Assembly (NCBI GenBank): GCA_037441565.1
Contig: JBBIRW010000002.1
Coordinates: 62,001 to 126,000 of the forward strand
Source: JBBIRW01 sp037441565
GTDB lineage: Bacteria; Desulfobacterota; JBBIRW01
Reading direction: 5' to 3'
DNA: 64,000 bases
Shown here: piece by piece, positions 1 to 8,550 of the stretch
Position numbering within the stretch: the stretch's first letter is position 1
Layout of the letters: each line of letters begins with the position of its first letter
Notes under the pieces: generated by a model
Seen by the model: only the letters and a program-made list of their open reading frames with translations
The model's database searches: none
What the model was told of the DNA's origin: nothing
Position numbers and translations under genes: made by a program

Positions 1-180
1 TCTTTCTTCCCTTTTTTCAATGGCTTTTCTCTCTAACTCAAGCTTTCTCAGGTTACTATCCGTTGCTTCAACGGCCAGATTCCTCGGGAAGAGATAATTT
101 CTTGCATAACCATCAGATACCCTGATAACATCACCCGCCTTGCCAAGTTTAGGAACATCAACGGTAAGTATAACCTCCAT
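1..180 (-). CDS. rplI: 50S ribosomal protein bL9, N-terminal part (cut by window edge)
   Basis: Partial gene: the first 60 codons are visible and the rest lies beyond base 1. The protein begins MEVILTVDVPKLGKAGDVI and continues through GYARNYLFPRNLAVEA, the signature of the bL9 N-terminal 23S rRNA-binding domain. The long connecting helix (alternating Lys/Glu/Arg) is just starting at the cut. It is the last gene of the rpsF-ssb-rpsR-rplI string, a common bacterial order, 16 bases after rpsR. The start ATG is at 178-180. bL9 sits at the base of the L1 stalk and helps hold reading frame. Confidence 0.95.
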   Translation of the reverse strand, partial: MEVILTVDVPKLGKAGDVIRVSDGYARNYLFPRNLAVEATDSNLRKLELERKAIEKREER

Positions 181-196
181 AATTCTACTCCGTTGA

Positions 197-439
197 TCAC
201 TGATGTGTTGTGGTAAATGGCAGAAGGGCCATGATTCTTGCCCTCTTAATTGCAACAGCAACCTTTCTTTGATGCTTGGCACAGTTGCCAGAGAGTCTTC
301 TCGGAACAATCTTTCCCCTATCAGTAATAAAATGTTTAAGGGCTTTTATATCCTTATAATCAATCCTCAGGCTCTCATCCGCACAAAATCTACATATCCT
401 CTTTTTCTGAAAAATCCTTCTCTTTGTTGCCTCCGCCAT
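197..439 (-). CDS. rpsR: 30S ribosomal protein bS18
   Basis: Small basic protein of 80 residues, the usual bS18 length. It carries CRFC near the N-terminus and CAKH later, a Cys/His set typical of the zinc-binding form of bS18, and the conserved core DYKDIKALKHFITDRGKI followed by PRRLSG. An in-frame ATG four codons upstream (451) is less likely, because the purine-rich GGAGGAG at 443-449 sits at ribosome-binding distance from the ATG at 437-439. bS18 pairs with bS6 on the platform of the small subunit, and its gene follows rpsF and ssb here. Confidence 0.95.
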   Translation of the reverse strand: MAEATKRRIFQKKRICRFCADESLRIDYKDIKALKHFITDRGKIVPRRLSGNCAKHQRKVAVAIKRARIMALLPFTTTHQ

Positions 440-466
440 AAGCTCCTCCATATTTTTTGTAATTAA

Positions 467-859
467 CTAAAATGGAACATCTTCTTCCTCTTCAGCTAAA
501 TTAATATCGGTTTTTAAAGATGACTCATCCCTGGGTCCTCCGATAAATCTAACCATCCTTGCGATGACCTCTATCTTACTCCTTTTCTGACCTTCAGGAC
601 CATCCCATTTTCTCTGCCTCAATCTCCCCTCAACAAGAACAGTCCTTCCCTTTGATAGATATTCAACACATGTCTCCGCCTGTTTGCCAAAACATACAAC
701 ATCAACATAAGATACCTCATCAACGAATTCATTTCCTTTACGATAACGATGATTTATTGCAAGTGTAAAATTCGCAAGGGCTGTCCCATTCGGCGCATAT
801 CGTAATTCGGGATCTCTTGTCAAATTTCCTGCAAGAATCACCCTGTTGTAATTAACCAT
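467..859 (-). CDS. ssb: Single-stranded DNA-binding protein
   Basis: 130 residues. The N-terminal ~105 residues form an OB fold with the SSB hallmarks (NRVILAGNLTRDPELRY near the start, then a conserved FTLAI strand and the VEGRLRQRKW segment). The tail is acidic and ends EEEEDVPF, matching the DDIPF-like tip that recruits replication and repair partners. The linker is very short compared with E. coli SSB. The ATG directly abuts the rpsF stop codon (TAA then ATG), so the two are probably translationally coupled, as in the usual rpsF-ssb-rpsR arrangement. Confidence 0.96.
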   Translation of the reverse strand: MVNYNRVILAGNLTRDPELRYAPNGTALANFTLAINHRYRKGNEFVDEVSYVDVVCFGKQAETCVEYLSKGRTVLVEGRLRQRKWDGPEGQKRSKIEVIARMVRFIGGPRDESSLKTDINLAEEEEDVPF

Positions 860-1198
860 TTACGCCCCTTCATGAACCTCCTCATGTTCTTCAGGAGGAG
901 GAATATCGGAATCCTTTGTTGCTTTTACTATGATAAATTTCATAATGGATTCATTGAATCGCAAAAATCTTTCGATTTCACTTAATATCGCTGAGTTTCC
1001 ATTGAAATGGATAAGGAAATAGTGCCCCTTTGAATGCTTCTGAACCCTGTATGCAAGCCTTCTTTTTCCCCAATCCTCCATTTTAACAATCTCACCCTGC
1101 TGTGCCTCTATGAGGGATCTAAGTTTATTCACTGTGTCTTGTAATTCATCATCGGAAATCTCCGGGTTGATTAAAAAAAGAACTTCATATTTTTTCAT
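860..1198 (-). CDS. rpsF: 30S ribosomal protein bS6
   Basis: 112 residues starting MKKYEVLFLINPEIS, the standard bS6 opening, with the central GRRLAYRVQKHSKGHYFL motif and an acidic C-terminal tail. A GTG/ATG-type start 14 codons upstream is possible in frame but is rejected because AAGGAGG lies 5 bases before the ATG at 1196-1198. The protein binds 16S rRNA as a heterodimer with bS18. The leader in front of it looks like the S6:S18 autoregulatory RNA (separate entry), in which this ribosome-binding site is paired. Confidence 0.96.
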   Translation of the reverse strand: MKKYEVLFLINPEISDDELQDTVNKLRSLIEAQQGEIVKMEDWGKRRLAYRVQKHSKGHYFLIHFNGNSAILSEIERFLRFNESIMKFIIVKATKDSDIPPPEEHEEVHEGA

Positions 1199-1203
1199 TT
1201 TTA

Positions 1204-1255
1204 CCTCCTTCCGGATTTTCCCTTTTAAGGGATAGCCCACAATGGAGCAAGGAGA
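1204..1255 (-). promoter_or_regulatory. Putative S6:S18-binding rpsF leader RNA that sequesters the ribosome-binding site
   Basis: On the minus-strand transcript, CUCCUU (1254 down to 1249) can pair perfectly with AAGGAG (1210 down to 1205), which is the rpsF Shine-Dalgarno sequence. Between them is a small hairpin (CCC/GGG arms within 1220-1231), and a CCG trinucleotide (1214-1212) lies unpaired just before the closing stem. A bulged CCG next to a stem is the recognition feature of the known rpsF leader motif, where the bS6:bS18 complex represses its own operon. The pairing is seen by eye; family membership is inferred. Confidence 0.5.
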
Positions 1256-1327
1256 TTTTTCTAATCTTGATTATCATATTACTCGCCCTATTTCAAATTA
1301 AATTTTTCAAATCCTAAATCTTTATCA

Positions 1328-2422
1328 TTAAACGGAAAATTTTATATGAATGATATCTCCATCCCTTACAACATATCCCTTTCCTTCTATCCTCAACAAC
1401 CCCTTTTCCCTTGCGGCAGCCTCGGAGCCTGCCTTAATAAAATCATTAAAATTTATAACCTCAGCACATATGAAGCCTCTTTTCATATCAGAGTGGATCT
1501 TACCCGCTGCCTCAAGGACCGTGGTTCCATCTAAAATTGTCCATGCCCTGAGTTCAATTCCCACAGTTGTATAGAACGTTATAAGTCTGAGGAGCTTGTA
1601 TCCCACCCTGATCAACTCGGCAAGACCATCAAGCTCAAGGCCCATTTCCTTTCTCATCTCATCTGCCTCATGCTGGGGAAAAGAGGAAAGTTCTTCTTCA
1701 AGCTTTCCGCATATAACAACAACATCATCCCTTTCTTTTTTGCCAAACTCTATGACCCTATTTATGCTCTCACTCTTTTCAAAATATTCCTTCTCCCCTG
1801 CATTCACTACATAGAAGACAGGTTTGTCAGTAAGTAGAAAAAGATCTTCAAGGTATCTCCTTTCATCATCAATTAATTCCTGTTTTCTCAGCGGGATACC
1901 CTTTTCAAGGCCTTCTTTTGCTTTTCTTAATATCCTCATTGTCTTTTCAGCATCAGGATCCCCTGATTTAAGAAGTTTTTCAACCTTTGCCATTCTCCTT
2001 TCAAGAACCTGGATATCCGCAAGGATCAGTTCAGTATTAACAATCTCAATATCGCGGATAGGATCGATCTCACCATAAATATGTGTAACATCTTCAGAGC
2101 TAAAACATCTCACAATGTGTGCTATTGCGTCAACATTCCTTATATAGGAGAGAAACTGATTCCCAAGTCCTTCGCCTTTACTTGCCCCTCTTACAAGTCC
2201 TGCAATATCAACAAATCTTATAGTTGTGGGCACTACCTTTTTTGGTTTTGTTATACCTGCAAGGACCTTCAATCTATCATCGGGAACCTCGATAACTCCA
2301 ATATGAGGTTCTATTGTGCAGAAAGGATATTTTTCAGCAGGCACAGAGGCCTTTGTAAGAGCATTGAATATCGTTGATTTGCCTGCATTCGGAAGCCCAA
2401 CTATTCCACATGAAAATCCCAT
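1328..2422 (-). CDS. ychF: YchF/OLA1-family ATPase
   Basis: 364 residues, normal length for YchF. The P-loop GLPNAGKS is at residues 9-16 and the DIAG G3 motif at about 72-75. The G4 position reads NAGE (about 207-210) instead of NKxD, the change that makes this Obg-related family prefer ATP over GTP. A helical domain follows switch II and a TGS domain occupies the C-terminal ~85 residues, ending in KGYVVRDGDIIHIKFSV. YchF proteins associate with ribosomes and respond to oxidative stress. It follows pth by 10 bases, a frequent bacterial pairing. Confidence 0.95.
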   Translation of the reverse strand: MGFSCGIVGLPNAGKSTIFNALTKASVPAEKYPFCTIEPHIGVIEVPDDRLKVLAGITKPKKVVPTTIRFVDIAGLVRGASKGEGLGNQFLSYIRNVDAIAHIVRCFSSEDVTHIYGEIDPIRDIEIVNTELILADIQVLERRMAKVEKLLKSGDPDAEKTMRILRKAKEGLEKGIPLRKQELIDDERRYLEDLFLLTDKPVFYVVNAGEKEYFEKSESINRVIEFGKKERDDVVVICGKLEEELSSFPQHEADEMRKEMGLELDGLAELIRVGYKLLRLITFYTTVGIELRAWTILDGTTVLEAAGKIHSDMKRGFICAEVINFNDFIKAGSEAAAREKGLLRIEGKGYVVRDGDIIHIKFSV

Positions 2423-2432
2423 ATTTCAACCT

Positions 2433-3020
2433 TTAAAATTTATCCGATGACTTTCTATTAAAAATGCTCATACTTTTGTTAAGCCCATATACTATGATAG
2501 ACTGAATAGCCTTCAAACCCATTGTTAGAAATTCCTCCATCGCTGCCATCTCTTCACTGCTGAAGGGTGAAAGTACATAATCTGTAATACCTCCTCCCCC
2601 TTTCGATCTTCCGATACCCATTCTAATTCTTATAAATTTATCCGTTCCAAGGGCATTCATTATTGATATAAGACCTTTATGACCTGCATGACCACCCCAC
2701 CCCTTTATCTTTATCCTTCCAAATTCCAGATCTGCGTCATCATGGAGAACAATAAGCCTTCCATTATCAATCTCTCTGTTTAATTTAAGCTCCTCTATCA
2801 CCTCACCAGTCATATTCATAAATGTCAAAGGCTTTACAAGTATAACAGGGCTCCCACTTATCTTACCGTATCCTTTAATGGATTTCTTCTGCTCCTTAAC
2901 AATTTTAATTCCATAGAAATCCGAGATCCTCTCAAGAAGAAGTACACCTATATTGTGTCGGGTTAATGCATAGGGAGTCCCGGGATTTCCAAGGCCGATT
3001 ATAACATAGGGGTTTGACAT
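2433..3020 (-). CDS. pth: Peptidyl-tRNA hydrolase
   Basis: 195 residues. The enzyme cleaves peptidyl-tRNA released by stalled ribosomes and recycles the tRNA. The N-terminal GLGNPGTPYALTRHNIG contains the substrate-contacting Asn12 and catalytic His22. KPLTFMNMTG and LHDDADLEFG (catalytic Asp) follow, then the GGHAGHKGLIS motif typical of bacterial Pth. The order rplY-pth-ychF, with one base between rplY and pth, is conserved in many bacteria. Confidence 0.96.
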   Translation of the reverse strand: MSNPYVIIGLGNPGTPYALTRHNIGVLLLERISDFYGIKIVKEQKKSIKGYGKISGSPVILVKPLTFMNMTGEVIEELKLNREIDNGRLIVLHDDADLEFGRIKIKGWGGHAGHKGLISIMNALGTDKFIRIRMGIGRSKGGGGITDYVLSPFSSEEMAAMEEFLTMGLKAIQSIIVYGLNKSMSIFNRKSSDKF

Positions 3021-3021
3021 T

Positions 3022-3669
3022 CTATTCCTTTGTTCGCGATGGAGGCACCCTCTGAGGCTCGGGCAATTGAGCTATCTCCTCAGCAGGCGTAGCCTTCTCT
3101 TCCTCAGCCTCAGGTGCGACAATAGCCACAACAGTTGAAGAGGGATCTTCAATTATCTTCACACCGGGTGATGTCTTAATATCGCTTATATGTATTGAAT
3201 CGCCAATTTCAAGGTGTGAAATATCAATCTCAAGTTTATCAGGTATATCTGAAGGTAGGCATTCAATCTCTATTGTTCTCATTATATGTTCGACAATCCC
3301 ACCCTTTTGTATACCAGCTGGTTTGCCAATTAGATGAACGGGTACCTCAATCCTTATGCTCACATCCATTGCAACCTCGTAAAGATCAACATGAATTATA
3401 AAATCCCTTACAGGATCTCTCTGAACCTCCTTTATCATTACAGTTTTTGTTTCTCTATTTCCATTCATTAATATTTCAAGATCCACAAGTATGCTCTCCC
3501 TTTTTCCACCTATCAGCTTATTCAAATCAACCGAATTAATAGCAATAGGAAGTGCGGATGTTCTTGGACCATATAGAATCCCAGGGATCATCCCTGATCT
3601 TCTCAGACTGCGGGATGCGCCCTTTCCTAACCTCTCCCTGTGGATTGCATTAAGCTTAAACCTTTCCAT
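3022..3669 (-). CDS. rplY: 50S ribosomal protein bL25, long (CTC/TL5) form
   Basis: 215 residues. The N-terminal ~95 residues are the 5S rRNA-binding bL25 domain (GKGASRSLRRSGMIPGILYG and VMIKEVQRDPVRDFIIHVDL). The next ~95 residues are the beta-rich C-terminal domain of the CTC/TL5 form (VPVHLIGKPAGIQKGGIVEH). The last 25 residues are acidic and Pro-rich. CTC-type bL25 is often general-stress regulated. The gene lies between prs and pth, the usual context. Confidence 0.94.
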   Translation of the reverse strand: MERFKLNAIHRERLGKGASRSLRRSGMIPGILYGPRTSALPIAINSVDLNKLIGGKRESILVDLEILMNGNRETKTVMIKEVQRDPVRDFIIHVDLYEVAMDVSIRIEVPVHLIGKPAGIQKGGIVEHIMRTIEIECLPSDIPDKLEIDISHLEIGDSIHISDIKTSPGVKIIEDPSSTVVAIVAPEAEEEKATPAEEIAQLPEPQRVPPSRTKE

Positions 3670-3686
3670 AACATACCCCCATTATC

Positions 3687-4637
3687 TTATATAAAGAGAG
3701 AGCTAACAGACTCGTTGTTGTGAATTCTTTTTATAGCCTCTCCAAGAAGACCAGCAACACTGAGTATTTTGATTTTATTGCAACCCTTAATTTTATCCAT
3801 AGCTGGAATACTGTCTGTTACAAATATTTCATCGATGTATGAATTCTCTATCCTCTCAACAGCTTTTCCGGACAGCACCGCATGTGTGCAGCATGCATAT
3901 ACCTCCAGGGCACCTTTGTTTCTCAGCGCCTCTGCTGCTTTGCATAATGTCCCCGCTGTATCAACAATATCATCAACAATGATAACCTTTTTCCCTTTAA
4001 CTTCACCAACAATATTCATTATCTCTGCCTCATTGGGGCCGGTCCTCCTTTTATCTATTACAGCAAGTGGTGCATTTATCCTCTTTGCAAAATGCCTTGC
4101 CCTCTCCGTTCCACCTGCATCGGGAGAAACAACTACTATGCCTTCAAGACTTCTGAATTTATCCCTCACATAATCAAGAAGAACAGGTGTTGCATATAGA
4201 TGATCAACGGGAATATCAAAAAAGCCCTGAATCTGTCCTGCATGAAGGTCCATACACAGAACACGAGATGCACCGGCTGCTGTGATGAGATTTGCAACAA
4301 GCTTTGCCGTAATAGGTGTTCTTGGCGCTACTTTTCTATCCTGTCTTGCGTATCCATAATATGGAATAACTGCTGTGATTCTCTTTGCCGATGCCCTTTT
4401 GAGTGCATCTATCATTATTAGAAGTTCCATCAGATTAATATTTACAGGCGTGCAGGTCGATTGTATAACAAAGACATCCACGCCCCTTACATTTTCCCCT
4501 ATCTCAACCATGATTTCTCCATCGCTGAATGTTGTAACATCGGCTCTGCCAAGGGGTATATTCAGATAACGACAGATACCTATCGAAAGTGGTATATTTG
4601 AATTTCCCGCGAAAACCTTCAAACCTTCCCCATTCAT
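3687..4637 (-). CDS. prs: Ribose-phosphate pyrophosphokinase (PRPP synthetase)
   Basis: 316 residues, standard class I length. It makes PRPP from ribose 5-phosphate and ATP for nucleotide, His and Trp synthesis. The signature DLHAGQIQGFFDIPVDHLYA starts at about residue 130, the ATP-binding YARQDRK at about 96-102 and the PRPP loop VDDIVDTAGT at 221-230. GAGGAGG precedes the ATG at normal spacing. It lies 28 bases after the tRNA-Gln gene and is probably co-transcribed with it and with rplY downstream. Confidence 0.97.
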   Translation of the reverse strand: MNGEGLKVFAGNSNIPLSIGICRYLNIPLGRADVTTFSDGEIMVEIGENVRGVDVFVIQSTCTPVNINLMELLIMIDALKRASAKRITAVIPYYGYARQDRKVAPRTPITAKLVANLITAAGASRVLCMDLHAGQIQGFFDIPVDHLYATPVLLDYVRDKFRSLEGIVVVSPDAGGTERARHFAKRINAPLAVIDKRRTGPNEAEIMNIVGEVKGKKVIIVDDIVDTAGTLCKAAEALRNKGALEVYACCTHAVLSGKAVERIENSYIDEIFVTDSIPAMDKIKGCNKIKILSVAGLLGEAIKRIHNNESVSSLFI

Positions 4638-4665
4638 AAAATCCTCCTCAAAAAGGGGTATAACA

Positions 4666-4736
4666 CTGGGAGGGGAGGATTCGAACCTCCATTGGAGGAT
4701 CCAAAGTCCTCAGTCCTGCCATTGGACGACCTCCCA
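4666..4736 (-). tRNA. tRNA-Gln (anticodon UUG)
   Basis: The minus strand folds into a full cloverleaf. The acceptor arms TGGGAGG and CCTCCCA pair perfectly, with discriminator G. The anticodon stem is GAGGA/TCCTC with loop CTTTGGA (anticodon TTG, reading CAA and, by wobble, CAG). The T arm is GGAGG-TTCGAAT-CCTCC. The 3' CCA is not encoded and must be added. The U1-A72 weak first pair is typical of bacterial tRNA-Gln. It sits between spoVG and prs. Confidence 0.97.
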
Positions 4737-4792
4737 CCCCTTAATAAAAATCTCTACAGGGAGATAGATCCTGATCGACGGAAAAAGCCTTA

Positions 4793-5071
4793 TCACTGCG
4801 ATGATGCATTCATTTTCTCAAGCTCTTTCCTGTATGCCTCGAGGACCTTTGCCTCTATCTTCTCTCTTGTCTCGTTGTTCAGGGGGTGGGCAGTATCTCT
4901 GTAAGTCCCATCCTTCATCTTCTTGCTGGGCATTGCTACGAAAAGCCCGTTGTTGCCATTGATAATCTTTAAATCCCTCACCACAAAACAGTCATCAAAG
5001 GTGATTGTAACATACGCCTTCAGTCTTTCCTCATTATTTACAGGAAAAACCTTTACTTCTGTGATCTCCAT
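4793..5071 (-). CDS. spoVG: SpoVG-family RNA-binding regulator
   Basis: 92 residues starting MEITEVKVFPVNNEERLKAY, with IINGNNGLFVAMPSKKMKDG and the YRDTAHPLNNETREKIE segment: a full-length match to the SpoVG family. SpoVG proteins bind RNA/DNA and act as global post-transcriptional regulators. The name comes from a sporulation stage in Bacillus, but the family also occurs in non-sporulating bacteria, so it is not evidence for sporulation. GGGAGG precedes the ATG. It lies downstream of ispE, as purR/ispE-spoVG-prs style neighbourhoods often do. Confidence 0.95.
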   Translation of the reverse strand: MEITEVKVFPVNNEERLKAYVTITFDDCFVVRDLKIINGNNGLFVAMPSKKMKDGTYRDTAHPLNNETREKIEAKVLEAYRKELEKMNASSQ

Positions 5072-5111
5072 GATAGCCTCCCTTTTACCTTCGTATTGAA
5101 AAATTTTTCCT

Positions 5112-5945
5112 TCAAAGGCTATGCACGAGGATTTTCATCCAATCCCCTGGTGCCTTTATTAATTCAGCTGCTTTTCTTCCCTTCTCTTCATCCGTGAATA
5201 TACCAAAGAATGTTGGACCTTTCCCGCTCATGCCGACCCCCTCCGCACCTGTCTCTTCGATCATACTCCTTACATCTTTGAGGAAAGGGTATTCTTCAAT
5301 GATAATGCCTTCGAAATCGTTACGAAAATCCCCCCTGAGTTCAAATCTGTTTCCTGAATGCTGAATATTAATATCCTTCTTACATTTTGTCAATTTTAAA
5401 CTTACCCTCTCATAAGCCCATTTTGTTGATATGCTTATTGGTGGCTTAACAAGGAGAAACCATACCCGCGGAAAATCATCAACAGGCACAATAATCTCCC
5501 CTCTTCCATATACAAAGGCTGCCTTTTTTTTGAGAAAAAAGGGGACATCAGCGCCAATTTTTCCTCCTATCTCCATAAGCTCTTTCTCATTGAGAGGGAA
5601 TCCGTTGAGTTCATTCATTGCAGAGAGCACAGCAGCTGCATTGCTGCTTCCACCCCCAAGACCTGATCCCTGTGGAATCGACTTCCTAATTTCAAGAAAA
5701 ACCCCTTTTTTTATCCCCGTCCTTTCGAGAAAAAGACTTGCTGCTCTAAATGCAATATTTCCTATGCCCTCGGGTATTTCAGAACAATTACATCTCACAT
5801 CTATACCTGATTCCATCTCGGAAATTATAATCTCATCACAAAGAGTGATTGGAACCATCAGGGTTCTTATATTATGATATCCATCCTCCCTTTTTCCTAA
5901 AATCTCAAGTCCTATATTTACCTTTGCAGGGGAAAGTAACCTCAT
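5112..5945 (-). CDS. ispE: 4-diphosphocytidyl-2-C-methyl-D-erythritol kinase
   Basis: 277 residues, GHMP-kinase fold. It phosphorylates CDP-ME in the non-mevalonate (MEP) isoprenoid pathway. Visible motifs are SPAKVNIGLEILGKREDGYH at the N-terminus, the ATP-binding PQGSGLGGGSSNAAA starting at residue 91, GADVPFF at 131-137 with the catalytic Asp, and the C-terminal GVGMSGKGPTFFGIF. The start ATG overlaps the clpB stop (ATGA), indicating translational coupling. Confidence 0.96.
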   Translation of the reverse strand: MRLLSPAKVNIGLEILGKREDGYHNIRTLMVPITLCDEIIISEMESGIDVRCNCSEIPEGIGNIAFRAASLFLERTGIKKGVFLEIRKSIPQGSGLGGGSSNAAAVLSAMNELNGFPLNEKELMEIGGKIGADVPFFLKKKAAFVYGRGEIIVPVDDFPRVWFLLVKPPISISTKWAYERVSLKLTKCKKDINIQHSGNRFELRGDFRNDFEGIIIEEYPFLKDVRSMIEETGAEGVGMSGKGPTFFGIFTDEEKGRKAAELIKAPGDWMKILVHSL

Positions 5946-8545
5946 GTCTGCGAAATCTTTCTGAAATTTAAACTATCCAGCTCAGGATCGTAATCTACTT
6001 CAACTTTTTCATTCTCCATGATTTCGTTACAGAGAATCTTGAGGGATATAGGATCAAGAAGGTATCTCTGCATAACCCTTTTCAGTGGTCTTGCACCAAA
6101 AACCGGATCATAACCCATTTTTGCAAGCCATTCCTTCGCCCTTTGTGTCAGCACAACTGTGATCTTTTTTTCATCAAGCCTTTTCTGTACATTTCTCAAT
6201 TGTATGTCAACAATCTCTTTAATCTCATCAAGATGCAGTGGTTTGAATATTATTATTTCATCAATCCTGTTTAAAAATTCTGGCTGAAATCTTGTCTTAA
6301 GCTCATCCCATATCTTTTTTCTTATCTCAATAAAATCACCATTGTGCACCAGTTCTTCCATATAATGACTTCCAACATTTGAGGTCATTATGATTACCGT
6401 ATTTCTGAAATCCACTGTTCTCCCGTGACTGTCAGTCAATCTTCCATCTTCCAGAACCTGAAGCAAAATATTGAATACATCCCTGTGTGCCTTTTCTATT
6501 TCATCAAAAAGTATCACGCAATAAGGTCTCCTCCTTACCGCTTCCGTAAGCTGCCCACCCTCCTCATATCCAACATATCCTGGGGGCGCCCCTATGAGTC
6601 TTGCAACGGAATGTTTCTCCATATACTCACTCATGTCAATCCTTACCATATTTTTCTCATCATCGAAGAGAAACTCCGCAAGTGCCCTTGCTGTTTCAGT
6701 TTTTCCAACACCAGTAGGACCAAGAAATAAAAAGGAGCCAATAGGTCTCATCGGGTCCTGAAGACCGCTCCTTGCCCTTCTTATCGCATTTGAAAGGAGA
6801 TTTAATGCATCATCCTGCCCTACAACCCTCTGCTTCAATCTTTCTTCCATATGCAGGAGTTTTTCAATTTCACCTTCCATTAGCTTTGTAACAGGAATCC
6901 CTGTCCATTTTGATACAACAACTGCCACATCCTCTGCATCAACCTCCTCTTTAAGCATCTTGTGTCCCTTCTGAAGCTCGGAAAGCCTTCTGTTTTCTTC
7001 ATCAAGCTTCCTGTTCAGCTCCGGAATTTCGCCGTATCTGATCTGTGCCACCCTGTTATAATCCCCTTCCCTTTCGTATCTTGCTTCCTCTATCTTTGCC
7101 CTTTCAAGCCTTTCCTTTATTTCCCTGATCTTTTTAATCGTATCCTTCTCAAGCGTCCACTGATTCTTAAGCTTTTCACTCTTCTCTTTAAGTTGAACAA
7201 GCTCTGCCTCGATCTTATCAAGCCTTTCAAGTGAACCAGGGTCTTTCTCTTTCTTCAATGCCTGCTTCTCAATTTCAAGCTGGATGATCTTCCTCTCAAT
7301 TTCGTCTATCTCCATTGGCATGCTGTCCATTTCAATCCTCAATCTTGATGCTGCCTCATCTATGAGATCAATTGCCTTGTCAGGAAGGAATCTATCGGAT
7401 ATATAACGATTTGAAAGTGTTGCTGCAGCAACAAGTGCGGCATCCTTTATCTTTACACCATGATGAACCTCATACTTCTCCTTAAGTCCACGGAGAATAG
7501 CTATTGTGTCTTCAACTGAGGGTTCACCTATATAAACAGGTTGAAATCTCCTCTCAAGTGCTGCATCTTTCTCTATATGTTTTCTGTATTCATCCAGTGT
7601 TGTTGCACCGATGCACCTGAGCTCCCCTCTTGCAAGTGCAGGTTTAAGGAGATTGGCAGCATCTATCGCACCCTCTGCAGCTCCCGCACCAACTATTGTA
7701 TGGAGTTCATCAATAAAAAGGATGATCTCTCCATGGACCTCCTCGATCTCCTTTAAAACCGCCTTAAGTCTGTCTTCAAACTCCCCTCTATATTTTGTCC
7801 CTGCAACAAGCGCACCCATATCGAGCTGAATAAGCCTTTTATTCTTAAGCCCTTCAGGGACATCGCCATTGACAATTCTCTGGGCAAGACCCTCCACTAT
7901 TGCTGTTTTTCCAACACCCGGTAATCCTATAAGCACAGGGTTGTTTTTTGTTCTCCTCGATAATACCTGCATTATCCTCCTTATTTCATCATCCCTACCT
8001 ATTACAGGGTCAAGCTTACCCTTTCTGGCAAGCTCCGTAAGATCTCTTCCGAAGCGTTCAAGCGCCCGATACTTGTCCTCAGGATGCTGATCTGTTACCC
8101 TCTGCTTCCCCCTTATTTCCATAAGTGCTTTAAGCATTCTGTCTTTTGTTATCCCGAATGACTGAAGGACTTGATATGAAGGACCCCTCCCTTCATCAAC
8201 CATGGACATTAGGATATGCTCTGTGCTTACGTATTCATCCTTCATCCTGTCTGCTTCCTTCAATGCACCATCAAGGATCCTCTTTAACCTCGGAGTTATA
8301 TACCTTCCTGGCTCCTCACCAAATATCTTGGGAAGCTTTTCGATCTCGATCCTCAGTGCTTCCTTTACACTATCAGGATCTACCCCCATCTTCATGAGAA
8401 CCGATGGAACAACGCCATCTTTCTGATTAACTAATGCAAAAAGGAGATGCTCCACATCCAGATGCTGATGGCTCATCTCCTCTGCAAGTTTCTGGGCCTC
8501 CTGCAGTGCCTCATGCGCCTTTATTGTAAATTTATCCATTTTCAT
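5942..8545 (-). CDS. clpB: ClpB disaggregase
   Basis: 867 residues, full length. Hexameric AAA+ chaperone that works with DnaK to rescue aggregated proteins. Order: Clp N-domain (1-145), NBD1 with Walker A GLPGVGKT at about 207-214, a coiled-coil M domain (about 400-525, the feature separating ClpB from ClpA/C), and NBD2 with GPTGVGKTETARALAEFLF. The NBD2 loop where ClpA/C/X carry an IGL/LGF tripeptide has no such motif, so it should not dock ClpP. The ATG at 8543-8545 has GAGGTGA 5 bases upstream; an in-frame GTG at 8554 lies inside that site. degP ends just before it. Confidence 0.96.
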   Translation of the reverse strand: MKMDKFTIKAHEALQEAQKLAEEMSHQHLDVEHLLFALVNQKDGVVPSVLMKMGVDPDSVKEALRIEIEKLPKIFGEEPGRYITPRLKRILDGALKEADRMKDEYVSTEHILMSMVDEGRGPSYQVLQSFGITKDRMLKALMEIRGKQRVTDQHPEDKYRALERFGRDLTELARKGKLDPVIGRDDEIRRIMQVLSRRTKNNPVLIGLPGVGKTAIVEGLAQRIVNGDVPEGLKNKRLIQLDMGALVAGTKYRGEFEDRLKAVLKEIEEVHGEIILFIDELHTIVGAGAAEGAIDAANLLKPALARGELRCIGATTLDEYRKHIEKDAALERRFQPVYIGEPSVEDTIAILRGLKEKYEVHHGVKIKDAALVAAATLSNRYISDRFLPDKAIDLIDEAASRLRIEMDSMPMEIDEIERKIIQLEIEKQALKKEKDPGSLERLDKIEAELVQLKEKSEKLKNQWTLEKDTIKKIREIKERLERAKIEEARYEREGDYNRVAQIRYGEIPELNRKLDEENRRLSELQKGHKMLKEEVDAEDVAVVVSKWTGIPVTKLMEGEIEKLLHMEERLKQRVVGQDDALNLLSNAIRRARSGLQDPMRPIGSFLFLGPTGVGKTETARALAEFLFDDEKNMVRIDMSEYMEKHSVARLIGAPPGYVGYEEGGQLTEAVRRRPYCVILFDEIEKAHRDVFNILLQVLEDGRLTDSHGRTVDFRNTVIIMTSNVGSHYMEELVHNGDFIEIRKKIWDELKTRFQPEFLNRIDEIIIFKPLHLDEIKEIVDIQLRNVQKRLDEKKITVVLTQRAKEWLAKMGYDPVFGARPLKRVMQRYLLDPISLKILCNEIMENEKVEVDYDPELDSLNFRKISQT

Positions 8546-8550
8546 AAATA

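Noticed and set aside
1241..1327. Promoter for rpsF in the ychF-rpsF gap.
   Set aside because: A TATGAT-like -10 is present but no acceptable -35 at 16-18 bases; left uncalled.
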